From: Primula veris
Lineage: Eukaryota > Streptophyta > Magnoliopsida > Ericales > Primulaceae
DNA: 64,000 bases
Assembly (NCBI GenBank): GCA_963682055.1
Contig: OY821741.1
Coordinates: 14,513,197-14,577,196, forward strand
Reading direction: 5' to 3'
Position 1 is the stretch's first letter. Every line of letters begins with the position of its first letter. The notes under the pieces were generated by a model, which did not search any database, was not told the origin of the DNA, and saw only the letters and a list, made by a program, of their open reading frames with translations. This document shows positions 43,941 to 56,524 of this stretch, piece after piece. Both the position numbers and the translations under genes were made by a program.

Positions 43941-45638
43941 TGTAACATCCCGGATTTTTATAAATGGTTTTATTTATGATTTAATCTATCCAAAAACGTT
44001 TTATACTAATTTTTAGCCAAAAACCGAAACTCTTCCGAAAAACTTTATTTTTAAAACCCGTTACTAATTTTATAAATAAAAAGGACCCAATAGATTTTTT
44101 TCTAAAGATTTGTTATTTTTGAGTAGTAAAATAATAGTTTTGATCATGAGTTAACTTTTAGAACTTTGGGGACCAAATAGTTCGCTTCCCCAAACTCTCT
44201 CAAAACAGTTTCACGTAAACCACTTTTCAGCCCACTTTCAAATCAGAAAACCAAAAACAAAGAGAGAAAAGAGAGAAAAGAGAGATTCTAAAGCTTAGGA
44301 AAAAGAAGAAGAAACCACTTTAGCGGATTTTTACCAGAATCATCTCCTCTACGAACTAAGGTAACAGAGGTTATCCATTTCGACTGGACGGGGTTGTATG
44401 TTAGGGTTAGATATTGATGTTCTTATAAAATTTGGGGGTTTTTCTTTTATCTCAATTATGTTCTATTAAATTGTTAATTGGGTTTTATGTGTTGCTCTTT
44501 TGGTTCATTTATTTGAATTTGAGAATTGGGAATTTAGACATATGAATTTTGAATTAATGAGAATATAGATGGGTTTGTATGTTGTTATGAGTTGTTATGT
44601 GTTATTATAGTTGTTGATGAAATTGGATAAATTTATGTTGAATAAAGATGAGTTGTAATTTACGCATACAAGGTTTTGTTAAAATGTCTGAATGAGATTT
44701 TATATTGTTGGACTTGTTTGGCTTATGTGATTTTGTTGGGAATTGTGATAATTGAATGGTATAATATTATTGGCTGAGGCCTTGTGATTTATTTATTGGC
44801 AATGGTCTATGTCTCTTCCTATACTGGGGACATAAGACGAGCCGAGGGGTATAGGGAATGACTCGTCTTACGGACTGGGGCGAGTGGCATGAGAAGTCCA
44901 AGTGCACACTTTAAATATTTATATGTTGACAATGGTTTATGTCTCTCCCTATACCGGGGGCATAAGACGAGCCGAAGGGTATAGGGAATGACCTACCTTA
45001 CGGACTTGGGTAGGTGGCGTGAGAGGTCCATGTTTGTAATAGATATATTTATATGTTGTCAATGGTCTATGTCTATCCCTATACCGGGGGCATAAGACGA
45101 GCCGAGAGGTATAGGGAATGACCTACCTTACGGACTGGGGTATGTGGCGTGAAAGGTCCATGTGTGTTATAGATGTGTGTTGGAGTTACTTAATTTATTT
45201 CGTCATATGATGCTATTATATTCCTTTTGATACGTTGTTATTATAATTGTTGTTTGTGAGTTCTTGCATTTATTGGATACGTTGCAGTTTTGTCTTTCAG
45301 GTACAACCTAGGCTGAGGCATTTGGATAGGAGCATTAGCGATGTATCGCATGGGTTCGGGGCTTCTTTTAGTCGCTTTCTTTTTTACTTAGTCCATTTTG
45401 AGGTTGTAGCCTACGGGCAAATTACATTCGTTTGGTACCTTTTTCTTTTATAAATCTGTTAAAATCTTATTGTCTTGTAGCTGCGTTTGGCAAACATTTT
45501 TAGTTCATCTGTTTAATTGTTCCTTTAGCTCACAAATTGTTTTCATTTAAAAGTTAAATTTTGTACCAACATGTTCTTTTTCCTTTTGTTCAAAAGGTCA
45601 GGTGTTGATGTCCGTTTTTCGGATTTCGGGGCGTGACA
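43941..45638 (+). repeat. 3' LTR of the Tekay-like element
   Basis: TGTAACATCCCGG to GGGGCGTGACA, 1698 bp. It shares both ends and internal structure with the LTRs of the reverse element (TATAACATCCCG... GTGACA). Contains three tandem copies of a roughly 120-bp unit (about 44805-45170). The 68-aa frame at 45247 is not credible. Confidence 0.88.
44805..45170 (+). repeat. Triple 120-bp tandem repeat in the LTR
   Basis: Each unit reads from CAATGGTCTATGTCTCTCC through ACATAAGACGAGCCGA and GGTATAGGGAATGAC to ACGGACTGGG and GAGAGGTCCA. The same triple block is found in both LTRs of the reverse element. ATAAGACGAG and GACTCGTCTTA form short inverted pairs within each unit. Confidence 0.85.
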
Positions 45639-45793
45639 GTTATTGTCCGTTTGCGTTTTTAAGCTTTACTTTGTAATTGGAACATTATCAACTTTTATTT
45701 CCTGTTTTTTGTGGGGTGTTTCCTGCACATTTTTTTGATTATTAATAAAAATGTGGGGTTTTCCCACCACTTATATATAAAAAAAAAATAATA
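45639..45793 (+). mobile_element. A-tailed retroposon, copy 3, 5' part lost at the gypsy
   Basis: GTTATTGTCCGTTTGCG to the A tail; the right duplication CGAAAAGTTG is at 45794-45803. The left part is absent because the gypsy junction lies inside it. Confidence 0.6.
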
Positions 45794-45803
45794 CGAAAAG
45801 TTG

Positions 45804-47022
45804 GTAAAACGAAACAATGGCTGACACATAAGTGATGTTTGGTCCAACGTGAGTTGCTAGTGGCTCAAGTGGATGCTTGTTTTAAAACTCTCTGTTCTGC
45901 TCCTAGTAGCAGTAGATGGATGTCTGATATACTGTCATCTTTTAACGAGACATTTATATCGTCGGAGGCCTATATGTGTGCGCTCAGATATCCTACTGGA
46001 CACCCCGTATTCTCGAGTTAGAATATTTGATTTGCTAGTAAGAAGCGTGTTTCGCCGGTGATCATGACTTTTTTTGTCAAGGAGAGGACGTTTTATTTGA
46101 AGGAATAACCTTGTCCAAGACAATTAGCTCTTCGCTTGGCTCGAGAGGTGCTTTTGGCTCCTCGCTTGGAGGTTGGTCAACTCATTGGTGATGGTGCTTT
46201 AAAACTTTCAGACAATCTTTTGCCATTGTAGGATCAACGTGGTGATCTATTCTTAGATGTGTCAATTGTCTCCCTATTTTCTTTCTTGCCTTCTATAACT
46301 GAAACAGACGAGGCGATGCGAAAAGTCGAGATTCAGATTGTGATTAAATATGAAAGGCACCGCGTATTAAATGAACTTATGATGTCCTTTTGTTTTGGAG
46401 TCGATGAGAGGTTTTGGTACGTGCACGTTCAGGGAAGTGTCAACAAATGAGCATCTAGCCTCTATTGGGCAACAACTCTCCTTCACTACCCAAAAATTTT
46501 ATGAATTGCGGTTTTTTAATATGCTCCAACGAAAGATTTCGAAGTTGAATAAATTTATACATGTGTAACTTGTTTTAATGTGTATTTTGTTCATTTTTTG
46601 TAACATTCGTTTACAAGTTATAATGAAAATTTTAATTTTAATTTCTAACATATTGCACTTGTCCTCAATCATGCAGGCTCTACTTGTATCAGCGTTTTCT
46701 TTTCTATTTTTTGTTTATTTGAAACTGAAATAATATGTAGGGATTCCTGTCATGCTTATAAAAAGTTTAAAATTCTTTTATCTTCATTGGTTTGATTTCT
46801 GCTTATTTCTTGAGGCAGATTTTTTTTATCAATCTTACCCGATTGATATATATTCCTACATATGGAAAACTTTTTTACTTTGCTTTTACCCGTGCTTTGG
46901 TCATTTTTAACGACATATGCATAGTCCATCTTGATAAATCCATAATAAATTTCATGTATATCAATGATTCAATTATTAGCAGACAAATCTTAATCAATTA
47001 TTTAATTTGATATCACTGCATG
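45804..47022 (+). pseudogene. Unidentified module U and spacer, copy 3
   Basis: Best copy of the first part: LLVAQVDACFKTLCSAPSSS to HPVFSS at 45839-46021. The second part, SIVSLFSFLPSITETDEAMR to YVHVQGSVNK, is open at 46259-46450. Both keep the shared stops. Family unknown. Then AT-rich spacer to the MITE. Confidence 0.5.
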
Positions 47023-47483
47023 CAGGGACGGAACCAGAATGATTTTCTTAGGAGGACGGTGGTGTAAACAAATGTGTCAAATATAAAAAAAATAGGGTAT
47101 AATGCAAAATTAATTATTTTTTCTATATTCAACATAACATAAAATAAATATAAAGTAAACACAAATGACATTGGACAATAAAATAATTTTTTTATGTAAT
47201 TTTGTTTGGAAAAATCAATGGGTATTTAGAAAATTTGATAATTTCAAAGTAAAAAACAAAAAATTTAAGAAAAAATGAGCTAACATGATTTGAACGTCTA
47301 ACATTCCGCTACCTTATGGACCAATTTTACAATTACACAAACAACTCTTTTGTTTAACTTGTGGGGCCATCAATGTATATATCTCAGAATTTTTTTAATT
47401 ACATGTATAAAAAAATAAAAATAAATTGAAAATCATGGTCGGGTGGTCACGCCCACCCCCAGCTCCCCTTGGGTCCGCCCCTG
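47023..47483 (+). mobile_element. hAT MITE, copy 3
   Basis: CAGGGACGGAACCAG to GGGTCCGCCCCTG, with ACTGCATG at 47015-47022 and 47484-47491. Confidence 0.85.
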
Positions 47484-48076
47484 ACTGCATGTTTCAATGG
47501 AATGATAAAGGTGCATACGGTTGTGCTGATGAAACACCAATTATCATGTTCTTTATAGAGACATTAACTCAATTCAGGTAGTTCACTTAGTATTAAGTGT
47601 TTATTGACTAAAAAACCCGATCATTTCTGGCGATTAGTTATGATCCTAGATCAATTTATACGAAGAGCAAGCTCTCGAAACTGCCCAAACAAATGTCATT
47701 TAGACTACATATGACAATAACAACATTGACTGCACATAAATATAATATGTCAAATTAACATGGTTTAATATCGTGTGATTCACCGGTTGAACAATAAAGC
47801 GTTACATCAATTAAAGAACCGTTCCGGGTCAGATAACGTTACTAATGGGCCCATTTGTCAGTCTTGTTATTATAACCCTAAAAAAAACATGTGTACACCC
47901 AACGGCGCCGCATCTTGAAAAAAATGTTAATTCTCCCTTCCAACCTTAGAATTCATGATACATATCTCTATATAAAGAAACATATCCCCATCTTTTTCTT
48001 CACAATGTTAAACATGAGCACTTTTTATTAAAAGAAATTCAAAATTAGTACGTAATTTTGGATTATTTCTGTAGCA
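47484..48076 (+). promoter_or_regulatory. Spacer and candidate promoter, copy 3
   Basis: FQWNDKGAYGCADETPI-like stretch at 47493, TGGGCCCA at 47846, TATATAAAG at 47969, ATG at 48077; same order and spacing as the other copies. Confidence 0.5.
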
Positions 48077-48209
48077 ATGAGCAAAATGGAGGAAGGAAAC
48101 GAAGACAACAAAGACGAAGATGATCTGGCAAGGGAAAACATAAAGCTGGCTCCATGCGATCCATACACAGATAATGAATAAGTGATTTACCAGAAAAATC
48201 TATTCCAAG
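48077..48209 (+). pseudogene. Short first exon, copy 3, with stop
   Basis: MSKMEEGNEDNKDEDD as in copy 1, with TAA at codon 35 (48179-48181), then a GGTACC donor-like site. Sharing the same stop with copy 1 but not copy 2 gives a clue to the duplication order. Confidence 0.5.
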
Positions 48210-49943
48210 GTACCTTTTGTCTTGTCCATATTAATAAACCTGAATAAATTACAGATAATGAAATACAACATGAAAAATCTAAAGTTATTTTTAATAATAA
48301 TCACCCTCAATAGTAGTAATGATTTTTTTATTTTTAATAAACCCAATAGTACCAATGATTGAATTTTGATCACGAGCGGGGTTTACTAAGGTCACAACCA
48401 CTTGGAAAACCCACCTTAATCAATATAAAGCTATTTGTCATCAATAATCTATATTTAGTAATGAACAAAATGATTTCATGCATGTTGAATACTTGAGTTA
48501 GTTTACTTTGGTATTATAGCTAGACATATACATTTTCTTTGGTATTATCGGGAATGATGAAGGAGGCAACAAAAGATTGATAGTTTTAGTTTCACTCATA
48601 GCCTGTCAATACTTTTTTACATAAGTTTATAAATTAAACTTCTGCTACTATTGTGTCGTACCTTCTCAGCGTTCTGCAATATATATGTGCCTATGTGTGA
48701 TTTTTAAAACTAATTCAATGTTTTATTGTGCTGGCGGTGCCCTTGATTGATTTTTATAGGGAAAATAATAGTAACAAATTTATCAGTTGTATAGTTAATG
48801 TATAATTAAAATTAAGTTCATAGATAATTGTTAGACACACATTCCGCTACGATGAAACTCGCAGCTGGATGGAGTTTTTTCTACGTTTGTGCAAGAGTTA
48901 CACTTTATGGGTGAATTTTCTCGGAATACGATCTTTTTTAAGATTATATATATATATATATACACACACCCATAAACATTTATACTGATATACACATATA
49001 GAGGGAGGATCCATACACAAATTAATTTTACACATTATCGACCTTTTTTAAGACGACGGATTTAGGTAAGAAACAACATTGACTCGGCCTGAACATCGAG
49101 TCCTGTAATGATAAAATCTGAAAATATGATTTTTTCTATACCTAAAAGATGATATGAGAGTTTGGTCATGATTTTGTTAACATGTCATATTCTCTCATGA
49201 TTGTTCGACCACTTACATTGATATAGACACATCCCGTCTCTGAAGTGATGTTGACATTGGAGCATATGTCTAGGTAAATAAGCGGTAAAGTTTTTTATAA
49301 TTACTAGCCATATGATAACAAATTACGAGCTTCAGAAGCTTACCGTGTGTATGAGTGGATGAGAGGAAAAATGCCAGAAAGTGAATGAGAGGAAATATTG
49401 GGAAAGTATTAGAGCACCAACCAAGTATATGTATTTTTAGTGTATATAATATATACATGTTCATACTGACATGTGTTGTCTTGAGTGGCAAAAAACGAAT
49501 GTCAAAAACCTTTGTTGTCTCATGTTTAAACTAGTTGATATATGTATACGTATTCGTTTTCAGATGGCTAAAGCTATATTATAACGAGAACAGGCTTTTG
49601 ATTAGTGGTCTGCTAACAATTGTTTTTAAAGTGTTAAGTTAACTCGTTGAATATAGCTCGCGGTCTTCACAGTGTTTGGAATTAATTTGTGGATGAGAAA
49701 GAGAAAAGCGACAAAAAGAAATTTACAGAAAATAAAGGGAAGAGACATTGAGAACATAAAATGAGTTATGTGTTATTATTTTTATTGTATATGTGCTGAT
49801 GTCATAAACAATTTTTTTATCGAAAAATCTATATCAAAACTTTATTTTTCCTTTTTTATGTTTAGAGCAGTGGATATACACACACATGTATAGTATTTTT
49901 ACCTAGTGCAAGGTGTCAAATTAAGTCGAAAATTTCTTTTCAG
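48210..49943 (+). repeat. Array unit: intron-like module, copy 3
   Basis: As 18792-20564, with a short TA tract at about 48944-48962. No coding frame. Ends in TTTCTTTTCAG. Confidence 0.65.
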
Positions 49944-50272
49944 ATCGTTCAAGCGACAATTGTTCTCGAGAACATGATAAAAGCAGAATACTTGAGAAGA
50001 GAGAGTGGTAGTATTTGTCATCTGTCACAGCTGCAGTCAACACATCTACCCTCTCGGCATTTCCCCTTCGCTTGTGTACCCTCGACAGTGCGATCATATA
50101 TGAAAAACCTCCACCCAGTTCCGATTCTACCGAAGTTTCTGAAACGGGAAATAATAAGGAAAATGAAGTCACTCCCCCAAAATCAGAAAAGGGAAAAGAA
50201 AAGGTTTCTTCCAGTAAACCAAGTGATTCGGCAAAACCAAAAAGCAAGAACAAAAAGAGAAGAAGAGACTGA
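49944..50272 (+). pseudogene. RLT-like last exon (C), copy 3, frameshifted
   Basis: Begins ATCGTTCAAGCG (ATC where other copies have ATG or TTG). IVQATIVLENMIKAEYLRRE is readable, then the shared extra AG breaks WWYW. The tail is open from 50015 to KKRRRD. Confidence 0.68.
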
Positions 50273-52257
50273 GCTTGGGTGAACTTTTTCTGTTGTAGTT
50301 TAGAGTTGAAATCGAGTACAGAACTTCGGTTTTCTCCAAGTTGAAAGTTGAGGATATCTATACAGCCTGTTTTTTTGCCTCTTCGTCTGTATATTTATGT
50401 AGGGGAGGCTGATGTGCTAATATAGGTGTTGTAAGACTTTGGATTGTAGTGTTACTTCTCAAAATGGGAGAAGCGTTTTTCCCCTTCCGGTTGTTAAATT
50501 TAAGCATTAGTTACAAACTGTTTGATGTAGGTTATCAAAGGTGAACCTGAGAATGTGTAGTTCTTATATAGTGTAGTTAATATATGAGTACAATCTTTTC
50601 TTTTTCTACTTGTCCAGTATTTCATGTTTGCCTTTTCATTTGGTATCTGTTACATGTAAGCTTTTCAACTTCCCCAGGTGCTTGTTTTGCTTGAGGTTTT
50701 TTTTTAAAAAATGTCTGAGCAGAGGAGTACGTACTATCATTTTGTAATTTGTTTGAGAAAGGAAAAATTTGCACTGCCTGCACTTTTTGAAAAAATGAAT
50801 TGAGGTTTTAGTTGCAAGTTATTCATAAATAAAAGTTGAGATTAAAACGTGCAACGAAAAAATCCTGCATTGCACAACTTCGAACTTGTGCGAGACCGGA
50901 AAGCTAGAATCAAATGCAACAGTTGAAGACTCCTAGATGTAAAATATGGAGACCCCAATGGAAAATTTACTGTTTCTTATCTTGTGTATTCTTTTAACAC
51001 TGCTAAGTACCAAATACCATTTGACAGTGATAATCAATTAGACAAAGGCATCATATGAACTAGTAAGATCCAATATACCAATATTCTAGTAGCAAGTCAG
51101 ATATGAAACATGTATTATACTAGTATCGGTCTCCACTGTTCAATGACAATGGAAAGTCAGTTGGGATAGTTCGTTGAAATGTTTTACTATCAAGCTGTTG
51201 AATAGACTTTTGGTTTTGGTTGTGGCTCCGGTGTTCGATAATGGATGTGTGATGGTGGTCATGGGACGAGACATTGGAGAGAGAAGGGAATGCAGATCGA
51301 CTAACGTGTGAGCGAGGGAAATTTCATAACCAATTTTGTTAATCTCTGTGTCACTCGTATGTTCTGTTAACACCTCTGGTGAGATTGTAACACAGGCTGA
51401 AGTTTCCAATTACGAGTACTAAACAAACTATTTTTACAAATGTTCAATCTCGTATAACTAAAAGGAAACTTTTACCATGTACCTTGATAGTCATTACCAG
51501 TGTTTTAAAAAGCGCGCTTTAAAGCGCTAAAAGCTCGATAAAACTATTTGCTAAAATAATTTGCCTACGCTTTTTCGCTTTTTGGCAGGTAAAACGCTAT
51601 TAGTGCTTTTTTGTGCTTTTATCATGCTTTTTTGCGCTTTTATCATGCTTTTTTGCGCTTTTATCACGCTTTTTCAGGACGTTTACTATTATTTTTTTTT
51701 AATTAATTGTCCAAAAAACTACGAAAACGACGTTGATTTACGGTTAGAAATTTCACGAAAAACATAAGAAAGGAGCTACAAACTAACAACTATGAAACCC
51801 CCATATCGGAAAGTAAGTGATTCTTCTCCTGCTGAATCTTAATCTAAGAAGCTATCTAGAAAGGAGCTACGTACTAACAACTATGATTTCTACTTGGTTA
51901 AGTTACGTACAAGTTAACAGTAATGGTGTGATTTTAACAATTTAGTGCCATGTTCTATCCATGCATGCACAAACTTAGATTTTCTAGCTGCTTTAGTTCC
52001 ATTATCCTTTCATATATAGTATCTCCTCGGTCTTCTTGAAGTTTAATTGGGTGACATTTAAATGCGTAAAAATTGATTACACCATTAGCATGAGTCTCTA
52101 GTTGTTGAATTCTTTAGCTTGTCTTGCAAAATTTAATTAAAAAAATACATTACAATTGAATACCTCTTCCTCCATGTCTCTTATTTTTGTTGGTAAACCA
52201 TGAATGATCTAGCCTGACCTTTTACACATTTCACCATCAAACCAAGCAAAATATTTA
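50273..52257 (+). repeat. Array unit: 3' flank, palindrome, GCGCTTTT repeats, copy 3 (complete)
   Basis: The only uninterrupted copy of the stretch from exon C to C2, so it serves as the reference for the others. Palindrome at 51514-51527; three clean 20-21-bp repeats TTTTTTGCGCTTTTATCATGC at about 51605-51680. The 68-aa frame at 51561 only reflects these repeats. No gene. Confidence 0.7.
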
Positions 52258-52585
52258 AAGACATTTTTGCGTCAACCCCACAACCTTCTATCTGGCAAAA
52301 TATTGGTCCTGTACTCCTCTCTCACAGCTGCAGTGAACACATCTACTCCCTCGGCCTTTGCCCATCACTTGTGTACCCTCGACAGATCGATCATATATGA
52401 AAAACCTCCACCCAGTTCTGATTCTACCGAAGTTTCCGAATCGGAAAACAATAAGGAAAATGAAGTCACTCCCCCAAAATCAGAAAAAGGGAAAAGAAAA
52501 GGTCTCTCCCAGTAAACCAAGTGATTCGCCAAATCCAAAAAACAAGAACAAAAAGAGAAGAAAAGATGAACCTTATAACGTGTAG
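52258..52585 (+). pseudogene. C2, second copy of the diverged RLT-like exon
   Basis: YSSLTAAVNTSTPSAF and LCTLDRSIIYEKPPPSSDST as at 15046. An extra A in CAGAAAAAGGG shifts the frame in the Lys-rich tail. The other frame ends KKRRKDEPYNV. Confidence 0.6.
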
Positions 52586-53349
52586 TTTTTATATAGTTTA
52601 GTTAATATATGAGTACAATCTTTTCTTTTTCTACTTGTCCAGTATTTGCTTTTTCACTTGGTATATAATTTGCTGCATGGAAGCTATAACACCTTATCAA
52701 CTTCCCGAGGTGCTTGTTTGGCTAGAACTTTTTATTGGAAAAAAATGCATCTAAGCAGAGTATATGTACAACCATTTTGTTGGCTGGAAAGAAATTTTTT
52801 ACTTGCGCTTGCACCTTTTAAGAAATCAACTGAGGTTTTAGTTGCAAGTTGCAAATTATACATATATTTATGAAGAAAGTTTAGCTTAAAACGTGCAACA
52901 AAACGATCCTGCTTCGCACAACTTAGAATATAAGCAAGGGTTAGAATCAAATGCTACAGTCGAAGACTCCAAGGTGTAAATTATGTCCTGATTAAAATTT
53001 CACTGTTAGCTTATTTATCTTTTGACACTATTAAGCATACTCGATTAGACAACATAACATATGCATAAAGTGTAAGATATGAACTAGTTCGATCCAACAT
53101 TCCCATATTCTAGTAGCAAGTCTGATACCGATAATGTGATGTTGGTGTTCACTCTTCATTCTTCAATGACAATGGAGAGTTAGTTGGGAAGTTCAGTCGG
53201 GTTAGTTGGGAAAGTTCAGTCATTAGAATTGCAAAGAAGACTTGTTAGGGCTGAGGTCAATCTTCACGGCATGCAATTGGTACTTTCCAAGTGGAATTAC
53301 TCGTCGGGTGATTCTGAGTATGTGTCTATCAATCAATTGCGAAAAGTTG
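52586..53349 (+). repeat. Array unit spacer after C2 and LQRRLVRAEVNLHGMQL fragment, copy 3
   Basis: Parallels 15415-16156. Relic LPEVLVWLELFIGKK at about 52702 and, from 53220, the unidentified frame through SINQLRKV. Carries the GTTGGGAAAGTTCAG duplication shared with 34.1 kb. Confidence 0.55.
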
Positions 53350-53568
53350 TGGTCGAATTTGAAGAAATGAAGAGACGCGTGCATCACTTTTCCTTATTTA
53401 CTAATTTAGTCTATAAGTTATTATCCGTTTGCGTTTTTAAGCTTTACTTTGTAATTGCAACATTATCAATTTTTATTTCCTCTTTTTTGTGGGGTGTGTC
53501 CCGCACATTTTTATTTGATTATTAATAAAAATGTGGGGTTTTCCCACCATTTATATATAAAAAAAATA
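53350..53568 (+). mobile_element. A-tailed retroposon, copy 4
   Basis: CGAAAAGTTG at 53340-53349 and 53569-53578; A-run end. Confidence 0.6.
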
Positions 53569-53578
53569 CGAAAAGTTG

Positions 53579-54448
53579 GTAAAACGCAACAATGGCTGAC
53601 ACATAAGTGATGTTTGGACAACGTGAGTTGCTAGTGGCTCAAGTGGATGCTTGTTTTAAAACTCTATGTTCTGCTCCTAGTAGCAGTAGATGGATGTCTG
53701 ATATATTGTCGTCTTTTAAATAGACTTTTATGTCGCCGGAGGCCTATATGTGTGCGCTCAGATATCCTACTAGACACCCCCTATTCTCGAGTTAGAACGT
53801 TTGATTTGCTAGTAAGAAGCGTGTTTCGCCGGTGATCATGACTTTTTTTGTCAAGGGTGGGTGTTTTATTTGAAGGAATTACCTTGTCCAAGACAATTAG
53901 CTCTTCGCTTGGCTGGAGAGGTGCTTTTGGCTCCTCGCTTGGAGGTCGGTCAACTCATTGGTGATGGTGCTTTGAAACTTTCAGACATTCTTTTGCCATT
54001 GTAGGATCGACTTTGTGATCTATTCTTAAATGTGTCAATTGTCTCCCTATTTTCTTTCATGCCTTCTATAACTGAAACAGACGAGGCGATGCGAAAAGTC
54101 GAGAGTCAAAATGTGGTTAAATACGAAAGGCACGACATATTAAATGAACTCATTTATTTTGGAGTCGATAAGAGGTTCCGTTACATGCATGGTTAGGGAA
54201 GTGCCAATAGGTGAACCTCTAGCCTCTATTGGGCAACAACTCTCCTTCATTACCCAAAAAATTTATGAATGGCGGTTTTTTAATACGCTCTAGCGGAAGA
54301 TTTCGAAGTTGAATTAATTTATACATGTGTAACTTGTTTTAATGTGTATTTTGTTCATTTTCTGTAACATTCGTTTACCAGTTATAATGAAAATTTTAAT
54401 TTTAATTTCTAACATATTGCACTTGTCCTTAATCATGCAGGCTCTACT
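53579..54448 (+). pseudogene. Unidentified module U and spacer, copy 4
   Basis: More decayed than the copy at 45839: TTTTAAATAG adds a stop in the first part, and about 14 bp are lost in the MMSFCFG region. Ends at the gypsy target site CTACT (54444-54448). Confidence 0.45.
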
Positions 54449-55832
54449 TGTCACCCCCAAAATCCGTAAAACACGGACATCGAGGCATGACCTTTTTAAA
54501 CAAAAGGAAATAGAACCTGTTGGTACAAAATTTAAAATTTTAAAAGAAAACACTAGTGAGGTAAAGGAACAATTAAAAGAATAAATATAAAGTTTGTCAA
54601 ACGCGGCTACAAGACAAAAGGTTTTAACAACATTATATAAAAAGAAATGAACAAATGCAATTTCCCCGTAGGCTACAATCTCAAATAAAAACTCGTCTAA
54701 GCGAAAATAAAGCAACTGAAAGATGCCCCGAGCCCATGCGATACTGCATTAATGCTCTTAACCGAACGTGCCAATCTAAGTTGTACCTGAAAGACAAAAC
54801 TGTAACGGTGAGTCTCACGCACATACATAGACGGGATGGCACCATAAATACCGTCACTCCATCCCATAAATGCAAGAACTCACAAACAACAACTACGATA
54901 ATCAACATATAAAAAGAAATATAATAACATCCTACAACGAGATACATTAAATAACTACAACACCCATCAATTGCATACATGGACCTCTCACGTCACCTAC
55001 CCCAGTCCGTAAGGTAGGTCATTCCCTATCCCTTCGGCCGTCTTATGTCCCCGGAATTAGGGAGAGACATAGACCATTGCTAACATAAAAATAGATTTAT
55101 AGTGCGCACTTGGACCTCTCACGCCACTCGTCCCAGTCTGTAAGACGAGTCATTCCCTATCCCTTCGGCCATCTTATGTATCCGGAATTAGGGAGAGACA
55201 TAGACCATTACTAACAATAAAATAAATATAGTGCACACTGGGACCTATCACGCCACTCGCCTCAGTCCGTAAGACGAGTCATTCCCTATCCCATCGGCCG
55301 TCTTATGTCCCTGGAATTAGGGAGAGACATAGACCATTGCCACTATTCTAAATCATAAGGCCTCGGCCAATAATATAACACATTCACGTACGTCACTCTA
55401 ACGTAATTCAACATAACCCATAATCATAGGTGCTAGATTCACAACTAGCCAAACAACTCTAATAACATAAAATCTCATTCAGGCATTTTAACAAACACCT
55501 TGTATGCATAAACTACAATTCATCTTTATTCAACATAAATTTACCTAATTTCATCAACAACTATATAATCATATAATCAACTCCTAAATCATGCAAACCC
55601 ATCCATAATCTCATTAATTCGAAATTAATATGTCTCAAGTCTCAACTTCTACAATTCAAACAATGGAATTAAAATTACAACAAATAAACCCCAATTAACA
55701 ATTTAAGAACATAATTAATAATAAAGGCAAAAACCCCCAATTTATAATAAACACAAAACCAAAACCTAACATACACCCTCGTCTAGTCGCAATTGATAAC
55801 CCCCGTTACCTTAGCGCGTAGATGAGATGCTT
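54449..55832 (-). repeat. Partial 3' LTR of the reverse gypsy
   Basis: Aligns with 57668-59064 throughout, including the triple 120-bp block (about 54979-55340). The inner end stops at GAGATGCTT, where gag begins. Confidence 0.85.
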
Positions 55833-56524
55833 GAATGGTCATACCCCCTTGATATAGTTCATCGAACCGCCTCCTCATTTCATCCTTATAAGAATCGGGA
55901 AGAAACTGTCGATTGAACAATTCGATGAATTCATTCCAATCGATGTTGGTTAAGTCGTAAGTATCCACGATCCCTAACCACCACTTCCGTGCTTCACCCT
56001 TTAGGTGAAACTGAGCCATATTCACCCGTTGTTCCCCATCTACTATCCCCGCTGCCGATAGGTATTTCTCCATTTCGTCCACCCATCCCTCAGCTATGGA
56101 TGGTTCACCTATCCCATTGAAAGTCACAGCCCCCAATCGGGTGAAGTTAAGCAATCCATTATTACTTGAACTTCCATCTTGTGCATTCTGCACCATCATT
56201 TGCACCACCTTCTGAAGGTCGGTCATCACTTGGTTTGCGTTTACTGATTCTGGTCCAGTGCGTATGTCTCCTCTTCTTCCTCATATACATTCTCAACGTC
56301 TAACTCCTCCTCGGGTTGCTCAGGTGGTGGGGCACTAGTGTTACCTCTCCCCCCACGACCTCTTGCAGCCCTCCTTCCTCGAGTTGCTCCCCTCCCCCTT
56401 GGGCTCTTCTTTCTCTTCCATTTGCCCAACCTTGAGTAGCTGCACCGCTTGATGGTGGTGCGCCCCCGCATGTAGCTGGTCCCCTTCCACTAGTCCTTGT
56501 GGTAATAGCCATGAATACAGACAT
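55832..56524 (-). pseudogene. gag: gag N-terminal part of the reverse gypsy, truncated
   Basis: Starts at 56524 or 56512 (MAITTRTSGRG), runs through a Gly/Arg-rich and an acidic region (EEEEETYALDQNQ) with a frameshift, then another near 56243. The Retrotrans_gag domain follows: EPSIAEGWVDEMEKYL, FHLKGEARKWW and WNEFIELFNRQFLPDSYKDE. It stops at DELYQGGMTIQASHL, fused to LTR sequence that adds a few meaningless residues before a stop at 55783. Confidence 0.85.

Larger units (their letters stand above)
40819..45638 (+). mobile_element. Tekay-like Ty3-gypsy chromovirus element, 5' truncated
   Basis: Starts inside RT and continues through RNase H, integrase, a chromodomain-like end and a 3' LTR. 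The 5' LTR, gag and protease are absent. The right flank resumes inside the A-tailed retroposon (GTTATTGTCCG), while the left flank is unit sequence about 1.3 kb further upstream, so part of the unit, including C2, is missing. Relative of the reverse element at 54449-59512. Confidence 0.9.

Noticed and set aside
54314..54980. Minus-strand frames of 133 and 99 aa in the gypsy LTR, repeated near 57.65-58.24 kb
   Set aside because: They lie in LTR sequence and repeat with it; composition is not protein-like.
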